Shown: piece after piece, positions 7,823 to 16,495 of the stretch
How the letters are laid out: every line of letters starts with the position of its first letter
Position numbering within the stretch: the stretch's first letter is position 1
DNA from: Firmicutes bacterium UBA995
Lineage (GTDB): Bacteria > Bacillota > Sulfobacillia > UBA995
NCBI GenBank assembly: GCA_002291985.1
Contig: DBBB01000056.1
Location: 1 to 22,463, forward strand
Length of the DNA: 22,463 nucleotides
Direction: 5' to 3'
Translations under genes and position numbers: made by a program
Notes under the pieces: generated by a model
Database searches by the model: none
Seen by the model: only the letters and a program-made list of their open reading frames with translations
Told to the model about the DNA's origin: nothing

Positions 7823-7927
7823 TCATTCCCGGCGGGCCAAGGCCACGTACCCACCGGGGTGAATACAATTGGCCGCGCCGGGGGTCATCTCCTTCCCGCA
7901 GTCCGGGCAGCGTCGAGATCCAGACAG
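7823..7927 (-). CDS. Possible zinc-ribbon micro-ORF or gene remnant
   Basis: A 34-codon open stretch whose translation contains RRCPDCGKEM (residues 5-14) followed by NCIHPGG (20-26): a C-x2-C knuckle, ten residues, then C-x-H. It ends in a TGA at 7823-7825. No ATG, GTG or TTG precedes the cysteines in frame; the only near-cognate start is a CTG at 7927, without a ribosome binding site. It may be the 3' remnant of a zinc-ribbon gene once located before recJ, or chance. Low confidence as an expressed gene. Confidence 0.22.
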   Translation of the reverse strand: MSGSRRCPDCGKEMTPGAANCIHPGGYVALARRE

Positions 7928-7962
7928 GAGGTTAGTTCAGTCCGAGGGTAGAAAGACAAGAT

Positions 7963-8709
7963 ATGCGGACGTTTCAGGAAGTCTTCAGCCAGGTCTATGA
8001 AGCGCTGTTTCCCACCCGGCCGAGCCAGCAGGCGCTGCTGGCGCGATTGGCCGACCGGCTGCCGGTGACCCGGTGGCTGGATGTGGGTTGCGGTACGGGT
8101 AAGCATGCCCGGTTCCTCGCCGCCCGGGGCATGCGCGTCACGGCCATGGACGTCGATCCGCCCATGATCCGCCTGGCCCAACAGGCTGCCCGACGCGAGG
8201 ACCTGCGGATAGACTTCCGGGTTGCCGACATGACCGACCCCGGGGCCTATCGTGGGTTTGCCGGTCGCTTCGGAGGGGCAAGTTGCCTGGGCAACTCCCT
8301 GGCCTATGTGACCCGGCCCGGCTCGCTCGATGCAGCCGTACTGCACATGGGGTGGTCGCTGGCACCCGGGGGCGTACTGCTCATTCAGACGACCAACTTC
8401 GATAACACCGCTTCCGTGCACTCCTTCCCTCCCCTGGCCGTCCCTTCCGCCGGCCTGGTTTTCCACCGCCGCTACCGCAAACGCGACGATGGGCTGATCG
8501 ACTTCGAACTCGAGTTAGTGCCCGAGGGGGGGGGCCCGCCATGGCGAGCCGGTCACCTGATCCGGCCCATCACCATGGCCGACCTCGAGCAGGCTGTGGA
8601 GGGAGCAGGACTGCGCGTAACTGCCCGGTGGGGAGATTTCGACCGCCGGCCGTGGACGCCACTTGCACCGGCGACTATCCTGCTTGCCGGCCGTGAGGGC
8701 GGGTTCTGA
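7963..8709 (+). CDS. Class I SAM-dependent methyltransferase
   Basis: 248 aa, soluble. Rossmann-fold methyltransferase with the SAM loop LDVGCGTGKHA (residues 39-49), the acidic residue after strand 2 in MDVD (62-65), an adenine-contact segment VADM (87-90) and SCLGNSLAYV (107-116). The LGNS segment followed by a small hydrophobic run is seen in small-molecule N-methyltransferases such as the glycine/sarcosine group, but the substrate cannot be named. The ATG start has only a distant GAGGGT and AGAAAG upstream. An AGGAGGT at 7926-7932 is too far away, and a TAG in frame at 7933 excludes a longer protein. It is divergent from the recJ operon and 226 nt upstream of the D-aminoacylase gene on the same strand, so membership of that cluster is unproven. 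Confidence 0.88.
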   Translation: MRTFQEVFSQVYEALFPTRPSQQALLARLADRLPVTRWLDVGCGTGKHARFLAARGMRVTAMDVDPPMIRLAQQAARREDLRIDFRVADMTDPGAYRGFAGRFGGASCLGNSLAYVTRPGSLDAAVLHMGWSLAPGGVLLIQTTNFDNTASVHSFPPLAVPSAGLVFHRRYRKRDDGLIDFELELVPEGGGPPWRAGHLIRPITMADLEQAVEGAGLRVTARWGDFDRRPWTPLAPATILLAGREGGF

Positions 8710-8935
8710 CCCCGCCTTCGGCGCCAGGAGAGAGCAAGCGCAGGCCACTACGATTGCCCTCCAGCACAATGACACCACCGTGACACTTGCGGGAAGGAGG
8801 AACTCCGGGGGGCACAAGAAGCGCACTGGTGAATTCTACCGGTACGAATTGAGCAGTTGCATTCCAGCAGGACTTACCCATCCCGTGTCGAAAATTTTAA
8901 AGGTTCAAGTCAGAGTCCGGAAGGTACGACGGTCC
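8710..8935 (+). other. Intergenic stretch between methyltransferase and D-aminoacylase
   Basis: 226 nt with no supported gene. The deacylase frame happens to be open through it, but the translation is not family-like. It begins with a GC hairpin over the methyltransferase stop (GGCGGG and CCCGCC, 8699-8717) lacking a T-run. It holds an isolated AAGGAGG at 8794-8800 without a usable start codon, and an AT-rich patch at 8889-8901. No promoter with good boxes at 16-18 nt spacing was found, although the next operon probably needs one here. Confidence 0.4.
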
Positions 8936-10621
8936 ATGACCGCCTTCGACATCAAGCTAACCCGCTGCCGCGTCTACGACGGGACGGGCGCCTCCTGGGT
9001 TGCGGCCGACATCGGCATCACGGGCGACCGGATAGCCGCAATCGGGGATCTCGGCGCCGCCACGGCCGCCAGGGTGATCGATGGGGATGGGGACACGGTA
9101 TGTCCTGGCTTCGTCGACATCCACTCGCACAGTGACACCACGTTGCTCATCCACCGGTTGGGTCTGGCCAGTCTATGCCAGGGCATTACCACTCAGGTGG
9201 TAGGCAACTGCGGCCACTCGCTCGCGCCGATTCGCGACGGTGCAAGTGTGCTCCGCAAGCTGCTCGCGGAAGACGACTCCGAAGCCGCGGCCGGCGCCGG
9301 TCTCCTCCCGTGGACCACCTTCGCCGAGTACCTGGAGGTCCAGGAGCGCCGCGGACTCGGCATCAACATGGCGCCGTTGCTCGGCCATGGAACTCTGCGC
9401 CGCCATGTCATGGGTGCCGAGGGTGAGGGAGGAGAGCGCGCCGAGCCGACCGCCGCCGAACTCGACGCCATGCGCGACGAAGTGCGCGCCGCGATGGAGG
9501 CCGGGGCGTTTGGGTTGTCCTCGGGCCTGGAGTACCCGCCTGGCCGCAACGCCCGCACTTCTGAACTGGTGGAACTCTGCCGGGTGGTGGCAGAGTATGA
9601 CGGTCTACACGAGACTCACATGCGCAGCGAAGGCCAGGCGCCGCGCATGGAGTGGCTCGGAGCGATCGTTGAGACCATCGAAATCGCCCGCCTGTCGGGC
9701 GTTCGTACCAATATCGCGCACCTCAAGGCCGACCAGCGTGAAGCATGGGGCAAGGTCCCCGCAGCCCTGCGCCTGCTGGATGATGGACGCCGGCACGGGT
9801 TCCCGATCAGCGCCGACCTGTACCCTTATCCATTTGCAGCCGTAGATTACCTCTACAACATCCTCCCGCCTGCGGTTGTCGAGGATGGTCTCGACAGCCT
9901 TCTCGACCGCCTGCGCGACCAGGCGGCCCGGCGCGAACTTCGAACCCAGCTCGAGCGGGGCGGGACCGAGTGGACCAACCCGGCAGTCAGCTTCGGATGG
10001 GGTGCGATCGGCATCGTCGAAACCACCCATCCTGCAGGGGCCGGGAGGTCCATTGAGGATCTCTCCCGGGAACTGGGTGCCGACCCCTTCGACGTCTGTC
10101 TTGACTTGCTCGTTACCGATTCGGGACTCACGCGGTCGTCGGTCGGCATCATGGCGGAGGACAACATCTGCCCGAAGCTGCAGCATGCCATGACCATGGT
10201 ATCCACTGACGGGGCAACCGTCGACCGTTTCCCCGGCGCATCCCGGCCAGCAGCCGGGGATAAGCCCGCGCTGCCGCCCAGGAAGTTGCACCCGCGGAGC
10301 GTTGGCACCTACCCGCGCTTGCTCGGACGGTACGTCCGGGAGATGGGAGTGCTGTCGCTGTCGGAAGCCATCCACAAGAGCACTTCCCTCCCCGCTGCTA
10401 CTGCCGGCATAGAGGATAGAGGGATCATCGCCGTGGGCGCGTACGCGGATCTGGTTGTGTTTGACCCCGCGCGCATTGCGGAGTCAGTCACGTTCGCCGA
10501 CCCGCACGGACACCCGACCGGCATCTCCCACGTGCTGGTTAACGGCAAACTCGCCCTCGACCAGGGCAAGCCGACGGGGGCACTCGCCGGGCGGGTGTTG
10601 CGGCATGGGCGCGGCGGTTGA
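8936..10621 (+). CDS. N-acyl-D-amino-acid deacylase (D-aminoacylase)
   Basis: Amidohydrolase-superfamily enzyme, 561 aa, expected to release free D-amino acids from N-acyl-D-amino acids. All ligands known from D-aminoacylases are present: HSH at 63-65 (His63, His65), the bridging Cys92 in GNCGHS, His228 in ETHMRSEG, His262 in AHLKAD, and the catalytic Asp425 in VSTDG. The C-terminal family block LHPRSVGTYPRLLGRYVRE (451-469) and the late beta-sandwich strand GAYADLVVFDP are also seen. The ATG at 8936 is preferred over a start 273 nt upstream because conserved sequence begins at FDIKLTRCRVYDGTG; GGAAGG lies about 10 nt before it. The substrate could also be an N-acyl-D-Glu/Asp or a D-dipeptide. 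It is the first gene of the D-peptide-type ABC cluster, 48 nt before the binding-protein gene. Confidence 0.95.
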   Translation: MTAFDIKLTRCRVYDGTGASWVAADIGITGDRIAAIGDLGAATAARVIDGDGDTVCPGFVDIHSHSDTTLLIHRLGLASLCQGITTQVVGNCGHSLAPIRDGASVLRKLLAEDDSEAAAGAGLLPWTTFAEYLEVQERRGLGINMAPLLGHGTLRRHVMGAEGEGGERAEPTAAELDAMRDEVRAAMEAGAFGLSSGLEYPPGRNARTSELVELCRVVAEYDGLHETHMRSEGQAPRMEWLGAIVETIEIARLSGVRTNIAHLKADQREAWGKVPAALRLLDDGRRHGFPISADLYPYPFAAVDYLYNILPPAVVEDGLDSLLDRLRDQAARRELRTQLERGGTEWTNPAVSFGWGAIGIVETTHPAGAGRSIEDLSRELGADPFDVCLDLLVTDSGLTRSSVGIMAEDNICPKLQHAMTMVSTDGATVDRFPGASRPAAGDKPALPPRKLHPRSVGTYPRLLGRYVREMGVLSLSEAIHKSTSLPAATAGIEDRGIIAVGAYADLVVFDPARIAESVTFADPHGHPTGISHVLVNGKLALDQGKPTGALAGRVLRHGRGG

Positions 10622-10669
10622 TTTGTCCGGCCGGTCCGGATCACATCATATCGAGGAGGGTGGACGGTC

Positions 10670-12253
10670 ATGCACAGACCACGAGTGAGAGCTGCGCTAG
10701 GGTTCGGGTTGGTACTCGTTCTCGCCATGTCCGCAGGTCTGCTGGGGGGGTGTCCAAGACAGGCAGCCGTGGACCCGCGAGCCCGAGAGCTGGTTATTGC
10801 CGTCTCCGCCGAGCTTGACGGAACCGACGTCCAGCAGGTATGGACCGCCAACATCGTCCAGCAGATGATTTCGGCGGCGCCGGTGGTCTTCGACCTCAAG
10901 AACGAAAGTCTCGTACCTCAAGTGGCCCGGTCTATCTCGTTCTCGGAGGACGGCAAGTCCATCACCCTGGTGTTCCCCGACGACCTCAAGTTCGCCAACG
11001 GCCGCCCCGCGACTGGCAAGGATATCGAGGCATCTATCAGGCGGTATATTGAGATCTCGCCTTACGCCGAGGACTGGGGGGAGCTTGCGGACATCGCTGT
11101 CGACGGCCAGAGCGTGATGCTGACCTTCGCGAACCCGCCGGCGTACTTCTTGGCCGTCCTGGCCTCGGTGTACTCGGGTATCGTGGATGTCGAGGAGGCC
11201 AATCGAGTAGGCAACGAGGCGTTCAACCGCAGGGCTATCGGAGCAGGCCCGTACCTGCTCCAGGAATGGGTGGCGGGCTCGCATGCCACCTTCACCCGCA
11301 ACGAACACTACCGGGACTTCAAGCCCTTTGTGCGGAACCGCGGCCCGTGGCACTTCGATACCGTCACCGTCCGCGTCATCCCCGACGCTTTCACCCGACT
11401 TTCCGAGCTGGAGGCGGGCAACGTCGATTTCGCCGATATTGCGCTGGAGCATCGTGAGCGCGTGGCCGCCAACCCCGACCTGACGCTCATCACCGCCCCG
11501 GGCGCTGGTCAGACCTACCTGCGGTTCAACTTGCATCGGGCTCCCTTTGACGACCTCAGGTTCCGGCAGGCGATCAACTTTGCCATCAACAAGGATGAGA
11601 TCCAGGCTGCCCTGGACAACGCAGTGGTGCCAGTCTACGGGCTGCTCTCGCCCGCCCAGCTTGCCTTCAACCGCACCGTTGAAGCTGAGTTGAAGCGGCG
11701 GAACGCCCACGATATCGCCAGGGCCAGGGCGCTCCTCGCCGAGCTGGGCTACGTCCCCGGTCCGGACGGAATCTTGCACAAGGAAGGTCGGCCGCTCAGT
11801 TTCACCATTCTCTCTACCGTCGGCGTGGCCACCCAGGAGCTGGCCGCTCCGGTCGTCCAGAGCCAATTGAGAGCCATCGGCATTGACGCCCGGTTGGAGA
11901 TGCAGGGCCGCCCGTACGTGCGCGAACTCGTCCGCGCCAACAACTTCGACATCGCCTTCGCGGCCTGGAGCTGGACCGATCCTGACATCTGGTTCTTCTC
12001 ATTCCACTCCAGCAACCCCAACCCGATCTGGAGTACGCCGGAACTGGACGCGATCCTGGAGAGCGGGCGGTCAATCATGGACATGACCCGGCGGACGGCC
12101 AAGTACGGCGAACTGTCAATGCTCGTCGGCGAACACCTGCCGATCATTTCCCTGTTCTACCCGTACTGGTATAGCGCGCACCGCAGGTCCCTGGAAGGCC
12201 TGCACATTGGCGTGGATGGCGCGGTGCACTGGAACGACGCCAGGAAGAGGTAA
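10670..12253 (+). CDS. ABC transporter peptide-binding lipoprotein (SBP family 5)
   Basis: 527-aa extracytoplasmic solute-binding protein of the Dpp/Opp family. A basic N-terminus and hydrophobic core lead to a lipobox LGGC with the lipidated Cys at residue 28, so it should be anchored to the outer face of the membrane. Family features include LVPQVARSISFSEDGKSITLVF (in two blocks around residues 81-104), LKFANGRPATGKDI, a GAGPYLLQEW block near residue 190, and FDDLRFRQAINFAINKDEI around 300. The start is supported by GAGGAGGG 9 nt before the ATG. Specificity cannot be read from sequence; its neighbours (D-aminoacylase, S12 hydrolase) suggest D-amino-acid-containing peptides or N-acyl amino acids. 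The stop is 4 nt before the S12 hydrolase start. Confidence 0.95.
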   Translation: MHRPRVRAALGFGLVLVLAMSAGLLGGCPRQAAVDPRARELVIAVSAELDGTDVQQVWTANIVQQMISAAPVVFDLKNESLVPQVARSISFSEDGKSITLVFPDDLKFANGRPATGKDIEASIRRYIEISPYAEDWGELADIAVDGQSVMLTFANPPAYFLAVLASVYSGIVDVEEANRVGNEAFNRRAIGAGPYLLQEWVAGSHATFTRNEHYRDFKPFVRNRGPWHFDTVTVRVIPDAFTRLSELEAGNVDFADIALEHRERVAANPDLTLITAPGAGQTYLRFNLHRAPFDDLRFRQAINFAINKDEIQAALDNAVVPVYGLLSPAQLAFNRTVEAELKRRNAHDIARARALLAELGYVPGPDGILHKEGRPLSFTILSTVGVATQELAAPVVQSQLRAIGIDARLEMQGRPYVRELVRANNFDIAFAAWSWTDPDIWFFSFHSSNPNPIWSTPELDAILESGRSIMDMTRRTAKYGELSMLVGEHLPIISLFYPYWYSAHRRSLEGLHIGVDGAVHWNDARKR

Positions 12254-12257
12254 TGCG

Positions 12258-13673
12258 ATGCTGACCGGGACGGGCGGCATGGAACGGAGGGACCTTGAGC
12301 GGCAAATTGGCGCCGTGGTGGCCGAGTACGTGGACCCGGCAGGTCCCGGGCTCTCCCTGCTGATCGGCCGAAGCAACCAGGTCATCCTGGCCAAGGGCTA
12401 CGGCATGGCGGATGTGACTCGCGGGGAGCCGCTTACCGCGGCTTCCCGCTTCGTCATCGGTTCGGTGACCAAGCAGTTCACCGCCATGGCGGTGATGATG
12501 CTGCGGCACCGTGGCGCCTTGGCCTATGACGACTGCCTCGCTCGCTGGCTTCCCGGCCTGCCTGGCTGGTCAGACCGGGTAACCCTTCGTCACCTGCTTC
12601 AGCACACCGGTGGCGTGCGCGAGTATCTGACCGAGGAATTCTGGACTGCCGCCGGCGAGGGCAAGTATCCGGACCTGGACTCGGTTCTCCGGCGCATCGC
12701 CACCTTCGAGGACCTCGAGTTTGACCCGGGGACTCGTTGGCGGTACTGCAACTCCGGCTACGTGTTGCTGGGAGCGGTTGTCGAGCGGGCTTCCGGCCGT
12801 AGCTTCGCCTCTTTTCTCAAAGAGCATGTCTTTGACCGCCTGGGTATGGCCGACACCTTCGTGGGTGAGACGGACGAGCGCGTCCCCCGTCTGGCTACCG
12901 GTTACGAGTACAAGACGAGGGGCGACTTCCGGCCTGCGCCCTGGCACTTTGCCGTGATCGGGTGGGCTGACGGCAACATGATCTCCACCCCGGCCGACCT
13001 GTTCCGATGGGGTCAGGCGCTGTACACGGATGAACTGCTACCACTGTCCGAGTTGGCTGCGGCTTTTGTCCCGTGTCGTCCGCTCGATGCGACATTCTCC
13101 CGCTATGGCTTCGGCCATCTGGTCGGCGATCGGCGCGGTGTCCGGGAGATCCACCATGGCGGCGGTACGCTGGGCTACGTCTCCGCTTTCACCAGGTTCA
13201 CCGACGAGCAGTTGACGCTGGTCATCCTGTCCAATGCGGCCGGGATCAAGCTGGCCGAGATCGCCGGCCGAGTGGCCGGCATGTGCCTTGGCGACAAGCT
13301 GGCCCCGCTGGCCCCGGCCGTCCTTCCCGAAGCCTCCCGTCAGGAGGTTGCCGGATTATACGAAGGGTCGCCCCGCGACCACCGGATACGGGTGACCGTC
13401 CGGGCTGTCCCGGACGGGGACCTCGCTGCCGAGCTGACCCATGGCGAGCAGGAAAGCCCCCCCCAGCTGTATGAAGGTCTCCTGGCACTCGGGGGAGACC
13501 TCTTCTGCGCCGATCCCGTCACCGACACGTACTTGGAGTTCACCCGGGATCATGCCGGCGGCATCGCCGGGCTCCGCATCAAGCGCTCCGGCAGCGTGGA
13601 GAATCTCTCTCGCGTATGTTCACCTCCCGAAGTCGATGAACCGGCTCAAGCGCGGGCCGGTCAGGCGGAATAA
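12258..13673 (+). CDS. Serine hydrolase of the beta-lactamase/D-peptidase S12 family
   Basis: 471 aa. The penicillin-binding fold is clear: the SVTK tetrad with nucleophile Ser69 and Lys72, the YCN motif (Tyr163-Cys-Asn165), and HHGGG with His300-Gly-Gly in place of KTG. About 120 residues after the catalytic domain form a C-terminal extension (EASRQEVAGLYEG onward), as in DAP and EstB-type members. No signal peptide or membrane anchor is visible, so it should be cytoplasmic, unlike secreted beta-lactamases. The ATG at 12258 follows GGAAGAGG by about 8 nt; an upstream in-frame ATG lies inside the binding-protein gene. It is placed between binding protein and permeases (4 and 3 nt gaps). D-aminopeptidase or D-amino-acid amidase activity is a contextual inference; a plain esterase is the alternative. 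Confidence 0.92.
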   Translation: MLTGTGGMERRDLERQIGAVVAEYVDPAGPGLSLLIGRSNQVILAKGYGMADVTRGEPLTAASRFVIGSVTKQFTAMAVMMLRHRGALAYDDCLARWLPGLPGWSDRVTLRHLLQHTGGVREYLTEEFWTAAGEGKYPDLDSVLRRIATFEDLEFDPGTRWRYCNSGYVLLGAVVERASGRSFASFLKEHVFDRLGMADTFVGETDERVPRLATGYEYKTRGDFRPAPWHFAVIGWADGNMISTPADLFRWGQALYTDELLPLSELAAAFVPCRPLDATFSRYGFGHLVGDRRGVREIHHGGGTLGYVSAFTRFTDEQLTLVILSNAAGIKLAEIAGRVAGMCLGDKLAPLAPAVLPEASRQEVAGLYEGSPRDHRIRVTVRAVPDGDLAAELTHGEQESPPQLYEGLLALGGDLFCADPVTDTYLEFTRDHAGGIAGLRIKRSGSVENLSRVCSPPEVDEPAQARAGQAE

Positions 13674-13676
13674 CCC

Positions 13677-14615
13677 GTGCTCGAATACGTCGCCCGGCGG
13701 CTGGCCATGGGCGTGCTCACCGTACTCGCCGTCACCGTGGTGCTATTCCTGATCATGCAGCTCATGCCGGGAGATCCGATCAGGCTGATAGCCGATCCCG
13801 ACCGCATCCCGCCGCACCAAATCGAGGCATTGCGCCGGCAGTGGGGCTTGGACCGGCCAGCTCACATCCAGTTCATCTACTGGTTGGTCAACATCGTTCG
13901 CGGCGATTTCGGGAGGTCCATCGTCACCGGTCAAGAAGTGCGCGTCCTGATCGCAACGCGAATGCCTTTCACGCTGATGCTTGCGGTGCCGGCGCTGCTA
14001 CTCCACTACACGCTCGCGGTCCCGCTGGGGCTGCTTGCTGCGATCCGCTCGGGATCGAGGCTCGACAGGGCGATTATCGTGACTACCAGCGCACTCCGGA
14101 CGATCCCGGGATTCTGGCTGGCGATCTTGCTGATGCTGGTCTTTGCCATTAACCTGCGCTGGTTCCCGATATCCGGTTACCAGGGGCCAAGGTCGCTGGT
14201 GCTGCCCGTTCTGACCCTGACCCTGCCGATGCTCGGAGGGACGGTGCGGCTTACCCGGGCCGAGGTGCTGGAGACCATCCGGGAGCCGTTCGTGCTGACC
14301 GCCTATGCGAAGGGACTCACCCACAACGCCGTCCGGCTCAAGCACGTGCTGCGCAACGCGCTCATCCCCGTAACCGTCATGTTCTTCCTTGCCCTGCCGT
14401 GGCTCGTCGGGGGTTCCGTCATCATCGAGAACATCTTCGCCTGGCCGGGAATGGGACGGTTGCTTTGGACCGCCATCACCAACCAAGACTTGCCGGTGGT
14501 TCAGGGCATAATCGTGATCATCGCCGTGCTTACCGTGGGCGCCAACACGATCGGCGACGTGATCTCCGGTATGCTCGACCCCCGGATCCGGATCGAGTTG
14601 GAAGAGGGTCGGTGA
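13677..14615 (+). CDS. Dipeptide/oligopeptide ABC permease, DppB type
   Basis: 312 aa, first permease subunit. The N-terminal MLEYVARRLAMGV, then a membrane helix and the MPGDP motif, is characteristic of DppB/OppB/NikB. About six membrane helices and the cytoplasmic EAA loop, with AYAKGLTHNAVRLKHVLRNA (about residues 205-224), are visible; this loop docks onto the ATPase. GTG start 3 nt after the S12 stop; the next permease starts 4 nt after its own stop. Confidence 0.96.
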   Translation: MLEYVARRLAMGVLTVLAVTVVLFLIMQLMPGDPIRLIADPDRIPPHQIEALRRQWGLDRPAHIQFIYWLVNIVRGDFGRSIVTGQEVRVLIATRMPFTLMLAVPALLLHYTLAVPLGLLAAIRSGSRLDRAIIVTTSALRTIPGFWLAILLMLVFAINLRWFPISGYQGPRSLVLPVLTLTLPMLGGTVRLTRAEVLETIREPFVLTAYAKGLTHNAVRLKHVLRNALIPVTVMFFLALPWLVGGSVIIENIFAWPGMGRLLWTAITNQDLPVVQGIIVIIAVLTVGANTIGDVISGMLDPRIRIELEEGR

Positions 14616-14619
14616 TCTG

Positions 14620-15498
14620 ATGGCATCGACTGGGGGGACGCGGCCTCCCCGCCGTTCGCCCATGAGAGTTTGGCCCCTCGTGCGAGTTGCTCTCGGTAAC
14701 GGTCAACTGGTCGTAGGGGCGATATTGCTCCTGGTGGTCCTCCTCATAGCCGTCTTTGCCGAGAGCCTGGCGCCCAGGGCTTACGACGCCATGGACCTCA
14801 CCAACCGGCTCAGAGCCCCCGGTCCGGGTATGTTGCTGGGCACCGACCAGTTCGGGCGCGATACGCTCAGCCGCATCATCTACGGCTCACGGATCGCGTT
14901 GCGCGTGGGCCTGATTGTGGTCGTAATCGAGGGAGTCCTCGGGGTCAGCTTGGGGCTGCTCGCCGGTTACTACGGGGGGCTGGCGGACCGCATGATCTCG
15001 TTCCTCACCGATATCACCTGGGCGCTGCCGCCGATCGTGCTCGCCCTGGCGATCGTGACCGTCCTCGGTCCAGGGCTCAACAACGTCATGATAGCCATCG
15101 CCCTGGTCAGTTGGGCGGGATACGCGCGGTTGATCCGCTCCAAGGCCCAGGGACTCAAGAATATGCCATTTGTCGAAGCCGCACGGGCGCTCGGCGAGAG
15201 CGACCTGTCGATCATGTTTCGGTACATCCTCCCCAACACGTTCGGGCTGATTGTGGTCGTCGCCAGCCTGTCGCTGCCGGGCGCGATTCTGTCGACCACC
15301 GCCCTCAGCTTCCTCGGGCTGGGGTCACAGCCGCCCGCCCCCGACTGGGGGGTTATCCTGAGCGAGGGCATCCGCTTCCTGTACGATGCGCCGTTTCTCT
15401 CCATTTTTCCCGGTCTGGCGCTCGTCTGGACGGTGCTGGGGTTCACCCTGCTGGGCGAGGGGCTGCGGGACATCCTGGACCCGCGGATGAAGGCGTGA
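14620..15498 (+). CDS. Dipeptide/oligopeptide ABC permease, DppC type
   Basis: 292 aa, second permease subunit, pairing with the DppB-type protein in the inner membrane. One membrane helix near the N-terminus is followed by the family motif LLGTDQFGRDTLSRIIYGSR, typical of DppC/OppC, and the EAA loop EAARALGESDLSIMFRYILP (about residues 187-206). The end GLRDILDPRMKA is also standard. It follows the DppB-type gene by 4 nt and is followed by the first ATPase after 4 nt. Confidence 0.96.
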   Translation: MASTGGTRPPRRSPMRVWPLVRVALGNGQLVVGAILLLVVLLIAVFAESLAPRAYDAMDLTNRLRAPGPGMLLGTDQFGRDTLSRIIYGSRIALRVGLIVVVIEGVLGVSLGLLAGYYGGLADRMISFLTDITWALPPIVLALAIVTVLGPGLNNVMIAIALVSWAGYARLIRSKAQGLKNMPFVEAARALGESDLSIMFRYILPNTFGLIVVVASLSLPGAILSTTALSFLGLGSQPPAPDWGVILSEGIRFLYDAPFLSIFPGLALVWTVLGFTLLGEGLRDILDPRMKA

Positions 15499-15502
15499 AG
15501 GC

Positions 15503-16495
15503 ATGAAGGTCATGGCGGCCCCCCCCGAGACGGCCATCCTGCAAGTGGACGACTTGTCCGTGTGCTTCGAGACGAGCCGGGGCAGCGTCCAGGCCGTCAG
15601 CGGAGTGTCCTTTGCGATGGCCAAAGGGGAGGTTTACGCCCTGGTCGGCGAGTCTGGTTGCGGCAAGTCAACCACCGCCCTCGCCGTCATGAGACTGGTG
15701 CCGCCTCCCGGGCGTATCCGCCGAGGGCACATCCGGTTGGGCGATGAGGACCTGCTCGCACTGAGCGATGAGGCTATGGCGGATGTCCGGGGACGCCGGC
15801 TGGCGATGATCTTCCAGAACCCGCTGGTCTCGCTGAATCCGGTGTACCGGGCCGGTTCACAGATAGAAGAGGCGATCTCGCTCGACTCGGTCCCGCGGCC
15901 GGTGGCCTGGCGACGAGCTATCGAGGTCCTCGGCCGGGTCCGGATCGGCGATCCGGCCGAGCGCGCGCTTCGCTACCCGCACGAGTTGAGCGGGGGTATG
16001 CGCCAGCGGGTGATGACGGGGATGATGATCTCCCGCACGCCCGATCTCCTGATCGCGGATGAACCGACAACCGCGCTCGACGTGACCATCCAGGCTCGGA
16101 TCTTGGACCTTCTCATGGATCTCTGCTCGCACAGCGGGATGGCCTTGCTGATCATCACCCATGACCTGGGTATTGTGGCCGAGATTGCCGACCGGGTGGG
16201 CGTAATGTATGCGGGTAGCCTGGTTGAGCAGGCCCCGGTGTACGAGCTATATGAAGATCCGCTCCACCCCTACACGCGGATGCTCATGCGGGCGCTGCCG
16301 CGGCTGGGCAAGGGACAGGGACGGCTCGAGACCATCCCCGGCTCTGTGCCGGACCTGATCGCCTTGCCTGCCGGCTGCGCGTTCCACCCTCGCTGTCCCG
16401 AGCGCCTTGCGATCTGTGCCTCGCAGACGCCGGTGTCTCGCGTTGTCGGTGGCGGCCGGACGGTGGCTTGCCATCGCGGGGAGGTCGATCGCTGA
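15503..16495 (+). CDS. Peptide ABC transporter ATPase, DppD type
   Basis: 330-aa cytoplasmic ATPase. Walker A GESGCGKST (49-57), Q-loop in FQNPLVSLNP (104-113), signature LSGGM (162-166), Walker B LLIADE (182-187) and H-loop His220 are all intact. The C-terminal oligopeptide domain has the four-cysteine pattern GCAFHPRC-x6-C...ACH. In one structurally studied DppD homologue this domain holds an iron-sulfur cluster. ATG start 4 nt after the permease stop. Its TGA shares one base with the ATG of the next ATPase (TGATG). Confidence 0.96.
   Translation: MKVMAAPPETAILQVDDLSVCFETSRGSVQAVSGVSFAMAKGEVYALVGESGCGKSTTALAVMRLVPPPGRIRRGHIRLGDEDLLALSDEAMADVRGRRLAMIFQNPLVSLNPVYRAGSQIEEAISLDSVPRPVAWRRAIEVLGRVRIGDPAERALRYPHELSGGMRQRVMTGMMISRTPDLLIADEPTTALDVTIQARILDLLMDLCSHSGMALLIITHDLGIVAEIADRVGVMYAGSLVEQAPVYELYEDPLHPYTRMLMRALPRLGKGQGRLETIPGSVPDLIALPAGCAFHPRCPERLAICASQTPVSRVVGGGRTVACHRGEVDR

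Noticed and set aside
8698..8718. GC hairpin at the methyltransferase stop as a rho-independent terminator
   Set aside because: The stem is plausible but no T-run follows.
8663..8935. 91-residue N-terminal extension of the D-aminoacylase
   Set aside because: The frame is open, but it overlaps the methyltransferase gene and is rich in Arg/Gly without similarity to the family; the ATG at 8936 fits homologous N-termini.
2752..10621. A functional link between dtd and the D-aminoacylase because both handle D-amino acids
   Set aside because: They are on opposite strands in separate operons more than 5 kb apart, and dtd sits in its usual housekeeping neighbourhood.
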